The notes beneath the pieces are model-generated. The model was not told where the DNA came from. It saw only the letters and a program-made list of their open reading frames with translations, and searched no databases. From contig CM082578.2 in NCBI GenBank assembly GCA_040954595.2, positions 4,836,001-4,900,000 on the forward strand: a DNA stretch of 64,000 nt, given 5' to 3'. The position numbers and the translations under genes were made by a program. This stretch comes from Balanoglossus misakiensis (lineage: Eukaryota; Hemichordata). Positions 43,974 to 57,165 of this stretch are shown here, in pieces (position 1 is the first letter of the stretch; every line of letters starts with the position of its first letter).

Positions 43974-46900
43974 ATGGTGGAAGCATGGGCCTCCGGCTTC
44001 GGTATTTTCCTTGGGCTTCTGGTTATTCTTTTGACTGGTATGACGTGCGATGGCAAGCGTAGCCAGACAGGTAAGAATGAATCACAAGATATGTTATTTA
44101 GACTTTGGATTCTAATATAAAGGCGCAACAATAAACATGACAGTTTGGTTTGTCAATATTTGACAGTGTGTTTACAAGCAGAAGATATCTTATCTTCTCA
44201 CAACCTTTCGCCAAAATGTGAACTCTATCGATGTAACCGAACCGTAACCCCGCTTTGGCGGTAAATGGACCAATGTAGTGACCGGGAGAAGTTGGTAGAC
44301 AACGCAGTACGACTGCGCATAATCCATCCCGTCTTTAACACAGACGCAACAGTTATATCTGACAGCTTGGCTAGCTGAGAGCACTACTCCACATTGCACG
44401 AACAAAAATAATAATTTTAATCGTTAGAAAGTGTACTTAGCACATTTTGGCTATTGCGTTCAAAATAATAAATTCTTTGGCATCATTTACGGACTCCGTA
44501 GTGACGATAACGTACATCTGATGGTTTTAGTGAGAAATACTATTTTCATGGATGAATTGCTAGCTACTTTCCAATTCCTCGCTAAGTTTGTCAAGCCCAA
44601 TCAAATTGGCAGACTGATCGCTTCTATAGTATTTTCATTCATTGTCTAATGGGATCTTAAAATATAGTTGGTCACTTACTGTATGTACTACTGCAGAATG
44701 TTGCAACAGCATTTTTTTCATTCTTTGACTTTTGTGCGTGATTCAGGTTGCGAGCCCGGGTGGGACAGTTTTAAGGACAAATGCTACTACGCGTACAAGT
44801 TTCCATTGTATACCTACGATGAAGCAAGGACGCTGTGCACTGCATTGGGAGGTGCACTGGCAAAGATAAACGACGTCGAAGAAGACTTGTATTTGAAAGG
44901 TTTGTGATCTGTCGGACGCATAACATTGATTCGGATGTTTATTTTCGTACAAAGGCAAAGTATTGAGCATGGACATTGTTTAAAGATGAGTTAATCAGAA
45001 TGTGTTCTCCTCCAAAAGAGATTCGCCATCAAATGTTGACGCTTCTTCTCCAGTCAAGTAGTACATGCAGATCTGGGTAGTCCATCTACTTGACAACGAT
45101 ACCATTTATTTAAAGGGACAAAGTCTCTCTCTCGCTGCCCTTTTCCATTAATTATGTTTGATACAAGACACTGTTTATGTCAATGTACATGTGGATATAT
45201 AATGAATCAACGTTCGACCACATACAACTTCCATCCCGTTTGTAGGATATGAGAGTAAAAATCTCGCCAAAATGAATAAATGGTGTACACCGATTATTCA
45301 TTTTGGCGAGTTTTTCACTCTCGTGTCTACAAGTGGGATGGAAGGTGTGTGTTGTCGAATGCTGTTTCAATATATATATCCACATGTAGAATAATGTAAA
45401 CATTGTCTTGTATCAAACATAATTAATGGAAAAGGGGCAGCGAGGTATCAAACATAATTGATGGAAAAAGGGCAACGAGAGAGAGGCTCTTTAAGGAAAA
45501 AAATTAATTAAGTTTACGAAGCCCAATCTCTTTTATTGTCACAGGGTATACAGAAGGCACAGTTAATCTGTGGCTGGGTGCAAACGATCGCCAGAATGAG
45601 GAAATGTGGAGATGGGAAGACGGTACCTCGGTGAGTCTTTGTGTGATTCTATTGCCATGGCTGTACGATATTCACGATGACGTGGATGTGATTAGTTTGT
45701 GAGAAGCATCAAACCCTGGTCGATTTGACATTGCACACCAACCGTCAAAGACGGACAGCTAAACCAACCAACCAACCAACCAACCATGTACCCAACCAAC
45801 CAATCGGCCAAAGAACACCGAGTCTCGCATACGCATGCAAGTACTGCTGTATGCGGGTTCCAATGCATAAAGTCGTATATGTAGAGTAAAGCCGCAATTC
45901 TCTACCGCACACCCACAACATAACTCTCAATTCTTTGGCAGATGACGTACACTAATTGGAAAACCGGCCAGCCAGACAACACCGACAATGTCGAACACTG
46001 CTTGCATTTCTACGATAAATGGCAAGCGAAATGGAACGATAACAATTGCGATTTTCTCATGGGATTTATCTGCGAAAAAGAAACACGTAAGTATTTTTCT
46101 CACATCTATTCACAACACTGCAATATTTTTTACGAGTATAAGTTTATTTGGTCTTTATATTTTATTCTTTTGTTTCCCACACTACTTAAAATTACTTATT
46201 TTTACGTCAAGGTAAGCCTATAAACACCAATGAATTTTGAAAACAAGACTAAATGGTAAAAAGTTTACATCTAGCATTTTTCGATTTTTCATTCAGTTGG
46301 TATAAGATGTGTGATGAAATGGCCGAGTCAGCATCTGTCTTGTGCACCAAACGGATAGAACTTTAATTGGCAGCTATTGGGGTTTTAAGCTTGAAATTAA
46401 TTGTTATACCAAACATTTCGGCGCATGACACGACGACTTACTGTGTGGTGCCGCGACCAGAATTTAGCGAATTTCAATTTATGTAAGACCAAATTCAATA
46501 CAGGAAAAATGGAACCAAGCAAAATCTGCCTCCGACACATTGCAGCGCACAAATGACAAAGTTCCGAAAAAATGCACCGGTCACACCGGGTATAAACCCT
46601 CATTTCAGCTTCATTTACAACGATTTTCTGCCAGCAGGTGATTCGGCATGCGCAGTCACCGCTGTTGGGTTAGAGAGTGGCGGCATACCGGACTCACAGA
46701 TAACAGCCAGTAGCAACCATAATCACATCCACATGTCCCATCAAGGGAGACTGAACTACGCTGGGCCCGGATCGCATGCTTGGTGTGTCTTGCAGAATAT
46801 CGCCGGAGAGTGGCTGCAAGTTGACCTTGGTTACGAGAGACTAGTAACAAAAGTGGCAACCCAGGTGAGTCAATTGTCATGACTGAACAGTGACGAACGT

Positions 46901-47771
46901 GGGAGCTGTCTGTCTGTCTGTCCACTCTCGGTTACTCAAACCCCTCTGCAAAACGGAAGAAGCAGAGGGCTCTGGGTAACCGAGACTATCTGTCCACCAA
47001 TCTTTTATGGAGGACACTTTCCTATAAAGATTGGCAACAGGTAATGAGTGGCGCCCTCCCCCTCCCCCCACGTTCGATGAATACCACGTGACGTACTGCC
47101 ACAACACATTAAAGCCTTATTTGGTATTGTGGTACATGTATTATAGGGACGCGGTGACTGCTGTGACCAATGGGTGAAGACGTTTCATTTAAAATACTAT
47201 GGGGACGGTGAATGGAAATATGTTACTGACGAAAACCACTCAACTATGGTAAGTGTTCGCGTCGCCCGCTCCATTTTAAGTGATATTACTTCGGAAAACA
47301 TGTCTTCAAGTTTCGTGTCGTAAAACCCATTTCACACATCATCATAAATCACGTTATATCGAGCTTACTGGCAATTTTTATACTGAACAAGATGAAAGTA
47401 AAATCTGCTCATCCATACATCATGTTTGTGCAGGCTTTTTTGTTTTCATGTGCTTTAAATTGTGTTTCTCTTCCTGATGAAGTTATGATGGACAGATGAA
47501 CATACACTTGTATAATCATTGGCGTTGGCTTGTAACACCTGGCACCGTGACAACAGCATTACTAAAAACGACGAACGGACAAAGTTGATAAATCTCTTAT
47601 AAATTGAGGGTGCTTTTCACATTCCAGACATTCCAAGGGAATTCTGATGGGAACACCATCGTCTACCACTACTTGGTAGAAAACTCGTTCACCACTCAGT
47701 TCGTCCGATTTTATCCCCTGACGTGGAGCAACCACATTTCAATGAGAGCGGAGATCTACGCATGTGAATAG
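43974..47771 (+). CDS. Secreted C-type lectin + F5/8C (discoidin) protein, copy B
   Basis: Exons 43974-44070, 44747-44899, 45545-45630, 45942-46086, 46638-46864, 47147-47248, 47628-47771; again 954 nt and 317 residues with the same phases as copy A. The signal peptide, six lectin cysteines, QPD (122-124), WND (143-145), RGD (238-240) and terminal YACE are all kept. By eye 25 residues differ from copy A: 8 in the lectin exons and 17 in the three discoidin exons (for example NYDNIHMSY to NHNHIHMSH, and EGHVAMR to SNHISMR). The discoidin changes are mostly nonsynonymous, suggesting altered ligand specificity. The gene looks functional. It could be an allele placed in tandem by assembly, but its different flanks argue for a real paralogue. 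Confidence 0.92.
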
Positions 47772-48396
47772 AACCACGGGATGTTGGTCTTTACTCGACA
47801 AGAAATGATCTAAGTCTTTTTCTGAAAATTATCAAGCGTGTTTACAAATTTACAAATACTGTCCAGAACATTTTCCCTGGTCTTTCCTAAGTCCACGGGC
47901 CCAATTCTGCTATGATAAATATAAATAAACGTCTGGCAAATTTGATAGATAACATAGCGTGAGTGAAGTACATACGTCGAGATTGGCGTGATGAGTAAGC
48001 AATGGCAAGCCAGGTATTTTTCTAAGTTTCCTTTGTTATATATCGGTTGCCTGTTGAAATAATTTGACTAGAGATCTTAATTGACTATTTCATGCCACTG
48101 AGCTGTAAAAATCTTGAAATTTCGAATTATTGTTCGACAAACTTTTGACAAATGCCGATTTGGGTGGAGGGTTACACTTTTCCGTATTGTGTGGATAGAC
48201 CGGGTGTCTCTGCGTTCATGATTCGTTGCTATTGTAATTCTTTTAAGATAAATAAATTGGTTGACCACAATGCCTAACACGTCAGCGTTTAACATAAGCA
48301 CCATCTCAATCCTCCATAACTTTGGCCACCGTTGTGTTGACTGATATATTCGCACGACGACGGAAATTACCGCCTACGTGCGTGCTTATGCATGCA

Positions 48397-48976
48397 TGCA
48401 TGCATGCATACATACATACATACATACATACATACATACATACATACATACATACATACATACATACATACATACATACATACATACATACATACATACA
48501 TACATACATACATACATACACACATACATACACACACGCACACACACACACATACATACATACATACATACATACATACATACATACATACATACATACA
48601 TACATACATACATACATACATACATACATACATGTACATACATACATACATACATACATACATACATACATACATACATACATACATACATACATACATA
48701 CATACATACATACATACATACATACATACATACATACATACATACATACATACATACATACATGTACATACATACATACATACATACATACATACATACA
48801 TACATACATACATACATACATACATACATACATACATACATACATACATACATACATACATACATACATACATACATACATACATACATACATACATACA
48901 TACATACATACATACATACATACATACATACATACATACATACATACATACATACATACATACATACATACATACA
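48397..48976. repeat. (CATA)n microsatellite, expanded allele
   Basis: About 580 bp of tetranucleotide repeat with two catgtaca variants and a cacacacac patch. All long ORFs here are repeat translations. Confidence 0.98.
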
Positions 48977-48987
48977 GAAGGCGGTAA

Positions 48988-49038
48988 AATCTCTACAACG
49001 CTGTTTCGTGAGTCACTAGACTCACTCATCAGGAGACT
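48988..49038 (-). ncRNA. Hammerhead-ribozyme-like motif (type I topology)
   Basis: On the minus strand: stem I strand AGTCTC (49038-49033), core CTGATGA (49032-49026), stem II GTGAGTC / TAGT loop / GACTCAC (49025-49008, 7 perfect pairs), core GAAA (49007-49004), minimal stem III CA-GCGT-TG (49003-48996), cleavage triplet GTA (48996-48994), then GAGATT (48993-48988) closing stem I. All invariant core positions are present. Short stem III is typical of Penelope-like element ribozymes. Activity is untested and tertiary loop contacts are unclear. Confidence 0.65.
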
Positions 49039-49882
49039 AAACTGGCGAAAATGCAAGGGGGAAGGCGCGTTTTTATGCAGGTATACATACATAAATACAT
49101 ACATACATGACAGCGAGACACTTTCTTATACTGTATATTTTATTGTCATAGTATGCTTTTTTATCAGTTGCGAGTTGCGATATATCCATTACATGTACGT
49201 GTTATTGTTAAATTTCACAATAAATTTGTCATAAACCCACCACCAATAGTTCGATTCTTTTAAAGCAACGGCGGTTCATCTTTGTCTTCACATTACTTTA
49301 ATAATAACGGCATTGACTTGTTTGGTCAGCTGAAAGATAAACAAAATATGTAATTAGAGAAAAAAGTGAAGTTTCTAAGGTACATGCATTGGTTGCCCTA
49401 CTACACTATGCTAAATGTGTCATTATCATAATACCTAGATTCGCGTGCTTCTGTAACTCTCTAAGAAAGAGCGCCCTCACAACCGGGCATTTTTTACGTA
49501 TCACGCCCCAGTCTCGGTTACCCAGACACTTCTGCTTCTCGGAGCGCGGGTATGTTTATGATGGAAGTGAAGCTAAAATCAATACACCTACTGGCACAAA
49601 TGTACGTAAATTTTACAACAGACATGCGCATTAGCCCACTTCCGGAATGCCAAAAAATTAGCACTTTACGAAATGGCGGATGGAGTTTATCTGCGATATA
49701 GGGATACTAAGTATATCTTGCTCGTACGGCCGGGCTCTTCCGCCGTACAACCTCGGTCCGCAAATCCCATACCTTGGGCGGGGGGGGGGGGGTAAAGATT
49801 ACTGATAAGACCATTTGGAAGGTCTTTCCCGTGTGATTCGAATTCAAAATGTCAAAAAGACTTTCCAAAGTGTTATACAATG

Positions 49883-51271
49883 TTATTTGACATATTCAAA
49901 CCAAGATGATGGAAGGTAATCTCTTCTTGAAAAAGTGCTTAAAACAAACTTACGGCAGTCATCATCGAGTGCGTTCACATCTCCGGCTACGGTCACAGAG
50001 CTACCGCTGTCCGTCCACGAAAACACATTACCAACTTTCCGATCCCCATAACGACAGTTTTGACAGATAAGAAGTAACGTGTCGAAGCCCATGTCATAGT
50101 CGAACAGTTGTAACCTGGTGAGTTTTCCGACAAATGCTTGGTATTTTTTCTGGGAGACGACACCCAAGACATCCTGGTCCTGCCCCAGGAAGAAGACGCC
50201 GCCGCCTGGAATCGTAGTTCCTGTCGCCAGCCCAGCGCCACTTCCGATACTTTCGCCATCAACAGAAATTCCAACTTTTCCCTCCTGACTCGACCAATAG
50301 GCACACACGTGATGCCAATTCGTGTCAGCCAGATTAGTCAGCTTCGAAAGTGCAGCGTAATTCATGACGTGCAGTCTCAAGCGAGTACCATAATCTTCTT
50401 GGCGCAACATCAGATCATTGCACCAGAGCTCTCCGCTGCCGCAGTAGGAGAATAAGGCAGCCTCTTCGGTCGACTGTTGGCCCGCCGACGCAGTTTTCTG
50501 CCATATACACACTGTCATCTCCGTCATGGTAGGAACGTCTACATTAACTCTAACATCTGATTCTGTTGAAGTAAACTCGAGTGTTTTGTCGGCAGCTAGC
50601 GAGAGAGAGAGAGAGAGGGTGGGGGAGAGAGAGAGATTACTATATAATACTGAAAGTACATGTATTTCAAACCTTCCTGTGCGATATTTGCCTTAATTAC
50701 TGTTGATTTATTCTTCAAAAAGCACACACACGTGGGCTGCATCTGAAAATCGTACAAAGACGAATAGGTTCGTTGAATTCTATCATAACACAGAAACACA
50801 TTTAGACTATACATGTATTTAGAGTAGTTTTACAAACTTACTATTTACGTTTCCCGAAGCATACCTCTTCATAATAGTAAGCTCGGATATCTCAGCGCAA
50901 TCCAGTGTAAGCAACTGAAGAAGAAATAAATGTATATAGAATTTGTAAGATTGGGGCCGGTGTTTAATCCAATAATACTTTATTCAACAACTATGAGCAA
51001 GTGAATTAGCTGAAGCTAATGTACGTGAAAGGTGGAAGTGAGCTTTTGGTGACCAATCCGACTGTGGACAGGATACGAATAGGGACCGTAACAACACACA
51101 CCTGCGCACACTGTCACTTACACCATCTAACCAATTGAAACCAAACTAGTCTGAGCCAATGGGCTATATCCGAAACCCCAAAAAATTATCGAGTGGAAGT
51201 GACAATTCGAATCAACTTACCTGACAGACTGCAACTGCAATCAGGAACACAACTTTCAACCCAACAGCCAT
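49883..51271 (-). CDS. Secreted pentraxin-domain protein, copy B
   Basis: Exons on the minus strand 51271-51221, 50914-50842 and 50595 to 49954 (donor) or 49883 (read-through stop). The signal peptide, HVCAYWSS signature, Cys71/Cys139 and C-terminal DDDC match copy A. Over the 642-nt third exon I count three base differences from copy A, one changing a residue (Gly to Ala in VTVAGD). This is far less than the roughly 4% between the neighbouring lectin copies, so recent gene conversion or a younger exchange tract is suspected. Both copies look intact. Role as in copy A: secreted innate-type recognition protein (inference). Confidence 0.85.
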
Positions 51272-51547
51272 CGTTCTTCGTTATCGCTGGACCGATGATC
51301 TCAGGAAGAGCAACCAGTGAATGTCTGTGAATTGTCCGTCTACTGGTCTCCCTTTTATGCAATTTTTTTCTTTGCTGATTCAACAGAATTCTATATTTTT
51401 CTATTCCTAAATTTAGCACGGTAAATCAACCACTTATGCAAATGGTATGGGACATAAAAAAATGCGCATACTGCCACGTGATAGAAAGCTAGTTGTCAGT
51501 AGCCATACAGAATCACACGCTTAAGTGAATTGTCGTAAAATTAATAC

Positions 51548-52137
51548 ATTTAGAAAATAGAAACCCACTTTGTTTAAAAATAAGGCTTTTAGCTTAACAT
51601 GTTCTTAAAATGCATTTTCCTCATATTTAATGAAAGGAAAACTTCTAAAATTATCTTTTTCCATGTCCGGCGAAAAATCGTGTCAGCTAATCTACTGATG
51701 TCACACATTTATGATTATTGACGGGGTTCTAAAGTTAACTTAAATAGATAAATTTAATATATTTCAAAATTAGAAACTCACTTTATTTAAAAATAAGGTT
51801 TTTAGCTTAACATGCACTACATCTATTTTTATATGCAAGATCTGTAGACAGTGTGAATATTTCGTGAGTTGGCTGATGGTTCCGGAATCTCAAATTGACT
51901 AAATTTGTCTTATTCGGCACATAGTTACGGAAATCACACTATTTATGAAATTCAGCCCAAAAGTTTATACACGGGCTACAGTTCTGTTGAATTCAAAACC
52001 AGACTTGGGTCTCCCCAGCATAGTTCAGAAAGTTTGAGAAAGAACAAAAATCAAGAGAAGTTACGGCGCTTTGAAATATTCATTTACTTTGTAGACAATT
52101 AGCATTTCGGAAGAAGAATCATGGGCTGCGTGAATAA
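51548..52137. repeat. Inverted partner of 13803-14415
   Basis: Reverse complement with about 4-5% differences. The copy order is therefore broken here by an inversion relative to copy A. Confidence 0.85.
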
Positions 52138-52138
52138 T

Positions 52139-52207
52139 CTTTACGGTCCTAGGCCTGATACGCCGTACGACCGAGGGCCGCAAAACCCGTATCAGGACCG
52201 TAAAGGT
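52139..52207. repeat. Hairpin ctttacggtcct...aggaccgtaaag
   Basis: Arms of about 20 bp with gcctgatacg / cgtatcagg pairing, located at the end of the inverted segment. Absent at the corresponding edge in copy A (near 13800). Confidence 0.6.
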
Positions 52208-52463
52208 TTTATCATATGCCTTATTGAACAATAATCAACAAGAAATTAATAAAATACACATTCTGTAATATTTTGGAATGTGAATGTTACGTTTTTATCT
52301 ATCGTTTTGAAATGATCAATCGCGTAGCATAGAGCCGTATTTCTCCAGTTCTTGCTGATTGATACAAAAATGTGATATGCACGATGTCATTTGTTTACAT
52401 TCTATTGCACGTGAGATATAGACGCGCTCGAACTCACACAGCCGAGCGCGAGCAAAACGTTAT

Positions 52464-53989
52464 TAGGTCCCATTGGTATAGGCCTATGTCATGTATGTAC
52501 CATGGGACCTTATGGGATGGGTTGCGTCTGTATGTATGTATGGATGGATGGATGGATGGATGGATGTATGGATGTATGTCTGTATGTCCGTCCACATCAA
52601 AAACTTGAAAACAGCTGCGCGTATCACCTCAATATTTGGTGTGTAGGTGCAGGCAGGGCTGTAGATGGGAGTTTGTCCAAACGAAGTTGCCAGGCCCAAA
52701 AAAATGCAAATTAGCTTGTAAAATGTGAAATTTATCAAAACTCTGTAAGTCAACAATTACTGGTCAGATTGCTTTGAAAATTGGTATGCATGTACCTTAT
52801 GTCAACCTCACACCGACCTGTAAGTGTTAAGTTGATATCATGGATGTTTTATTTTTTATGAATTTTTTAGTCTTTTTATTAAATTTATACCTTTACTTAT
52901 ACCTCTATGGTTAAGCTATGTCCACGTCTTATTGTGGAATTCTGGTCTGTGCAATAGTCCTGTACAGTGACTGTCTATTGGTCAGTGAGCACAATGGGGC
53001 CAAAATAAAAGGCAAATTTTTGGGCTCACCTGTAACACCTGCTTTACACATTAATTATGTGCATACCTAATTCCGGGCTAACTAATAGGGCTAGAGGTTT
53101 CGTTCTTGTGGGACATGGACCAGTATAGGGTCAAAATTTCTTGCCAAAATTTTGGGTGACCTCAGGTGACCTTTGACCTACTTTCCTATATCTCGGTATC
53201 CAGAGCAGGTACAGACTTGGCGTTTGGAGGGTTGGGACTAAAATTGAAAAGCCAAAATATGGGTCACCTGTGACACCTGCATATCTCATTAATTATGTGC
53301 ATACCTAATTCCGGGCTAACCAATAGGGCTATAGGTTTGGTTTTTGTTGAACATGGACCAGTATAGGGTCAAAATTTCTTGCCCAAATTTTGCATGACCT
53401 CAGGTGACCTTTGACCTACTTTTCCATATCTTGGCATCCAGAGCAGGTACAGACTTGGCGTTTGGAGGGTTGGGACTAAAATTGAAAAGCCAAAATTGGG
53501 GGTCACCTGTGACACCTGCATATCTCATTAATTATGTGCATACCTAATTCCAGGCTAACCAATAAGGCTTTAGGTTTGGTTTTTGTTGAACATGGACCAG
53601 TATAAGGTCAAAATTTCTTGCCCAAATTTTGCATGACCTCAGGTGACCTTTGACCTACTTTATCATATCTTGGCATCCAGAGCAGGTACAGACTTCGCAT
53701 TTGGAGGGTTGGGACTAAAATTGAAAAGCCAAAATTGGGGTTCACTTGTGACACCTGCATATCTCATTAATTATGTGCATACCTAATTCCAGGCTAACCA
53801 ATAGGGCTATAGGTTTGGTTTTTGTTGAACATGGACCAGTATAGGGTCAAAATTTCTTGCCCAAATTTTGCATGCCCTCAGGTGACCTTTGACCTACTTT
53901 TCCATATCTTTGCATCCAGGGCAGATATGCTTATTGCTATGTTGCTATGTGCTATGTCCTCAAATGGGACCACAGTGTCCTTGACGCTA
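52464..53989. mobile_element. Element D, second copy, inverted and with four satellite units
   Basis: Reverse complement of 8169-9519 but longer (1526 bp). Starts TAGGTCCCATTGG and ends CCTTGACGCTA before a T run. It holds four ~239-bp units, each with TGACCTTTGACCT (53167-53179, 53405-53417, 53644-53656, 53883-53895). The terminal hairpin is conserved, as is a GGAT/ATGT microsatellite near 52535-52590. Confidence 0.8.
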
Positions 53990-54860
53990 TTTTTTTTTCT
54001 TCGCGACGATCGACGCCGACAGTCACACATTAATCAGATCAAATAATCAATTTTACTATTCAAATTTCCAAATAAAGCTCTACAACATGCAGCGATTACG
54101 GGAGATGATGGGATTCGGTAGCGGATAGGACATACACACTGCAAGTGCACTAGTCACTGACACCGCACCAGAAAAATTTAATTCCGAACGTAGCAACGAC
54201 AACTTTCGAATCTCGCGCAATAAACACAAAACTAGATCCGGCTATTGAACGCGTCTTCCAAATATGGTCACCGGGCCGGGGCGTGGTAAGCAAAAAAACT
54301 GCACGGATGTGAGGGCGCTTTTCCCCATAGACTTTACATGGGCACGTGAATAATGTTATATTTGATTAAGTATCTGTACCAGTACCTGCTTGCTAAAGCT
54401 TATAATGTATATGTCATGTATATAAGGCCAGAGAGAATAAAAATCTTGTTCATCGGATTTTTTGGACCTAGTTCCAGGAGCGGCGAGCGAAATTTAAAAA
54501 AAAAAAAATTTAGGCAGAAGGTAAATGCGGTTCTCTGGCATATTTGCCCAGATGCGGAAAAGGCGAGATAATTGTTTCCCTTTTTACCAGAAATATCTCA
54601 GACAAAAACACTGATACATGTACTTGTAACTGAATTCAATACTACATGTATAATATTTCCCAACAATAACATAGGCCATTACATTTACAGTTGGTGTTTG
54701 CACAACATATTCTGGCCACCAGCGGCAGTACTAAGAATTTTGTAACGCGGAACTAGAATTTGCCGAGATCCAAAAAAATTCCAAATCAGCCAAAGTAGAA
54801 GCGGCGATTCCGATGAACAATTTATTTTTTCTTCCTGGCCTAAGTTATCCGTTGAAGTTA
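53990..54860. other. Unique noncoding segment, nothing recognised
   Basis: No counterpart in copy A. It contains a poly-A run near 54497-54509 and no ORF with recognisable motifs. Confidence 0.4.
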
Positions 54861-54864
54861 ACTG

Positions 54865-56935
54865 AGTTTAGAACCAATTCAACTAGATATTACTAAAGTG
54901 GATTTCGCTAACGATGTAGTCACACACAGTTCTGAAATCAGCATTCGTCGGACATGAAAAAGTCTACATACATACATATCACCAGCACCGAGCACCTAGC
55001 CAAAACAATGACACAGTTTTCAAGGTCACGTCTGTGTAGGTAAGAGAAGCCACATCATCAGCACCCGTGCACAACCAGAAAAATTTTCAAATCCCCCCTT
55101 CCGAACTGCTAAAATTTTGAAATCCCCCCCCCCACATTTTCTTTCACACAGCAAAACACATCACCTATCTATCTTATAAAAAAGAAAAACAGCGCTCCGT
55201 GAAAAGAATTTGAAAATGATGTTTTCCCTCATCGGTCAGTGGGTATTAAAACTGAACATTGTTTATATTTTTAAGTCTTAGTATTCTGTGTTGGCAGACA
55301 TCGTACACCGAGAAGTGACGGGGTTGGTGTGGGAGGGGGTGTCCCCCTCCCACGTAAGAAAATTTTATAAAATACAGAGCTCAAAGCTGCATTTTAATGA
55401 ACCCAAAAGCAAATTTAACTCAACTACCGGTATGTTGGGGAGGACAAATTTAACCTTTCCCGCTCAAAGTTAGCATGGGGGGGGGGGGGGGGGGGCAAGT
55501 TCCCTGACCTGGGACTCTAGATAAACAAGTCAATGATTGAAAGGTGTTGATGAATGACGGGGGTGGGTGTGGGAGGGGGTGTCCCCCTCCCACATTAGAA
55601 AAAATTGTATTATGAAGAGTTCAAAACTGCCTTATTGTGGACTCAAAATAAATATTTAGTCCTCAAAGTTTTCAAGTTCCCCCCTTTCAGTCCCTAAATT
55701 ATTTCAAATCCCCCTTACATACCCTCACATTTTTCAAATCCCCCCTCAATTCTCCCCCCTCCCCTCCAGAGATGTTTGTGAATGCAGCCTAACACAGACA
55801 CGCCACACGTCACCCGGTGTAGTGCGCAAACGTTGCACAGCGCCACCACAGTGTGCTTCGTTAATATTCGTCAAATGCATGAACAAAAATGTATCACTGC
55901 TACCATAATTCATTTACATTACAATGCCAATGTACATGTACATAACAATGCCTTCAAATGACATATAGGACTTCTCTGTATGTTAATTTAGAGAAATATA
56001 ACGCGACATACGGCATTATATCGCAATTGTACTACATACGTACAACAAGAGGGGGACAATTAGGTATTTAAAGATGGCCACTTTTTTGCAATATTTGGTA
56101 TTTAAACCGTCAGGACCCCATAACTAATTAAAATCCAATTTTGAAATTCTGCTATAAATGTGAGCGTGACCTTTAACTATTATCACCACATTCCATGCTT
56201 TAGTCAGTAGTGTTCCACAAACTGTACAATTTCACTACAAGTAAATCAAAATCAGTAGCAATTTGTGTTAAGTATCAGTATATCCACTCTGAAACAATTT
56301 ATCAGTAAAAGCAGCACCACCACCACAACCACATTTCATGCAAGGGTTATTTGGTCAACAGTAAAACGTGCAACTGGTCGAGCAGACCTTCCCCTACTAA
56401 ACTTAGTTGCATATATCTCTCGGAAAAAGGCGACGAACTTTGATCAGCGGTTTAATTGGCCACATTAACCACGCCTGCTGTGTGCCACCACAGTACCTCA
56501 AGAAAGACGTGTGTGGTGGGACTGTGGTGCTACGTATACCCACATCAAAATGCTTTGCAATTCGTGAACTTGCGAGATTCGAAGCAGGGAAGTTTGGTAC
56601 TATGCTGTAGAATCACCGAAGAAAGTTCCTCGTCGTTTTCCGATAGAGGGCGACACATCACAAGGTCAGCTGATAGAGAATAGCCGACCTGTTGCAGAGT
56701 GCTATACATGTATTGAAGAAATGTCGTCAACTGAAACTCATTTTTTACCACTTGCTACTGTTAGGCGCTCCATTTAAAACACGATGGAGTACACTTCTAA
56801 TATTAGGTCCGCCATTTTGGTCCATCATCACCACAGTTAGATAGTCTGGTCCCCTGCCCCAATCCCACCTTTAGCGTAGCGCAGCCAGCGGTGGGATTGG
56901 TGCAGGGGACCAGACTACACAGTTATACATCGCCC
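54865..56935. repeat. Segmental duplicate SD5, copy B, interrupted by an E1-family element
   Basis: Matches 14416-15765. The insertion at about 55075-55793 begins with C-rich aaatcccccc sequence and ends ggtgtttgtgaatgcagcct-like (gatgtttgtgaatgcagcct). The segment ends in foldback element P copy 2 (56841-56918). Confidence 0.85.
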
Positions 56936-57165
56936 TCAACGATACATGAAAGTCACCGTTTTGTTTCTACACAGCTCTATGGACAGACAACCTTGCCAGT
57001 TTCAGACAGCGTATATTTTTCGATGCATACACTTGCACCAGTGGCGCAAAATAGTTACAGGGGCGTAGGAAGCAATTCATGTTTGTTTGTTTTTTTTTGT
57101 TTTTTGTTTTTGTTTTTGTTTTGGGGGGGGGGCAAAGGTAACCAACATTCTGGTGGTGAATGACT
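56925..57165. repeat. Dispersed repeat unit R, copy 5
   Basis: As copy 1. Here the G-run is preceded by a tttgtttttg stretch and the end caacattctggtgg is kept. Confidence 0.8.

Larger units (their letters stand above)
48118..49080. mobile_element. Insertion in copy B: Penelope-like remnant around a (CATA)n array
   Basis: Copy A joins aaaatcttga directly to its short CATA repeat. Copy B instead has about 280 bp of unique sequence, then (CATA)n, then about 100 bp containing a hammerhead motif. attaccgcct (about 48366) and aggcggtaaa (about 48979) are inverted relative to each other on either side of the array, giving a symmetrical frame. Penelope-like retroelements are known to carry hammerhead ribozymes; no reverse-transcriptase ORF remains here. 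Confidence 0.5.
42780..51545. repeat. Large segmental duplicate SD3, copy B
   Basis: Partner of 4466-13700, same orientation. It lacks the 1.35-kb element in lectin intron 4 and has an expanded (TTGTA)n, an expanded (CATA)n and a Penelope-like remnant. Confidence 0.95.

Noticed and set aside
48306-49234. Long open frames of Tyr-Ile-His-Thr or Met-Tyr-Val-Cys repeats on both strands
   Set aside because: They are translations of the (CATA)n microsatellite in several frames at once; no start context, splice sites or conservation.
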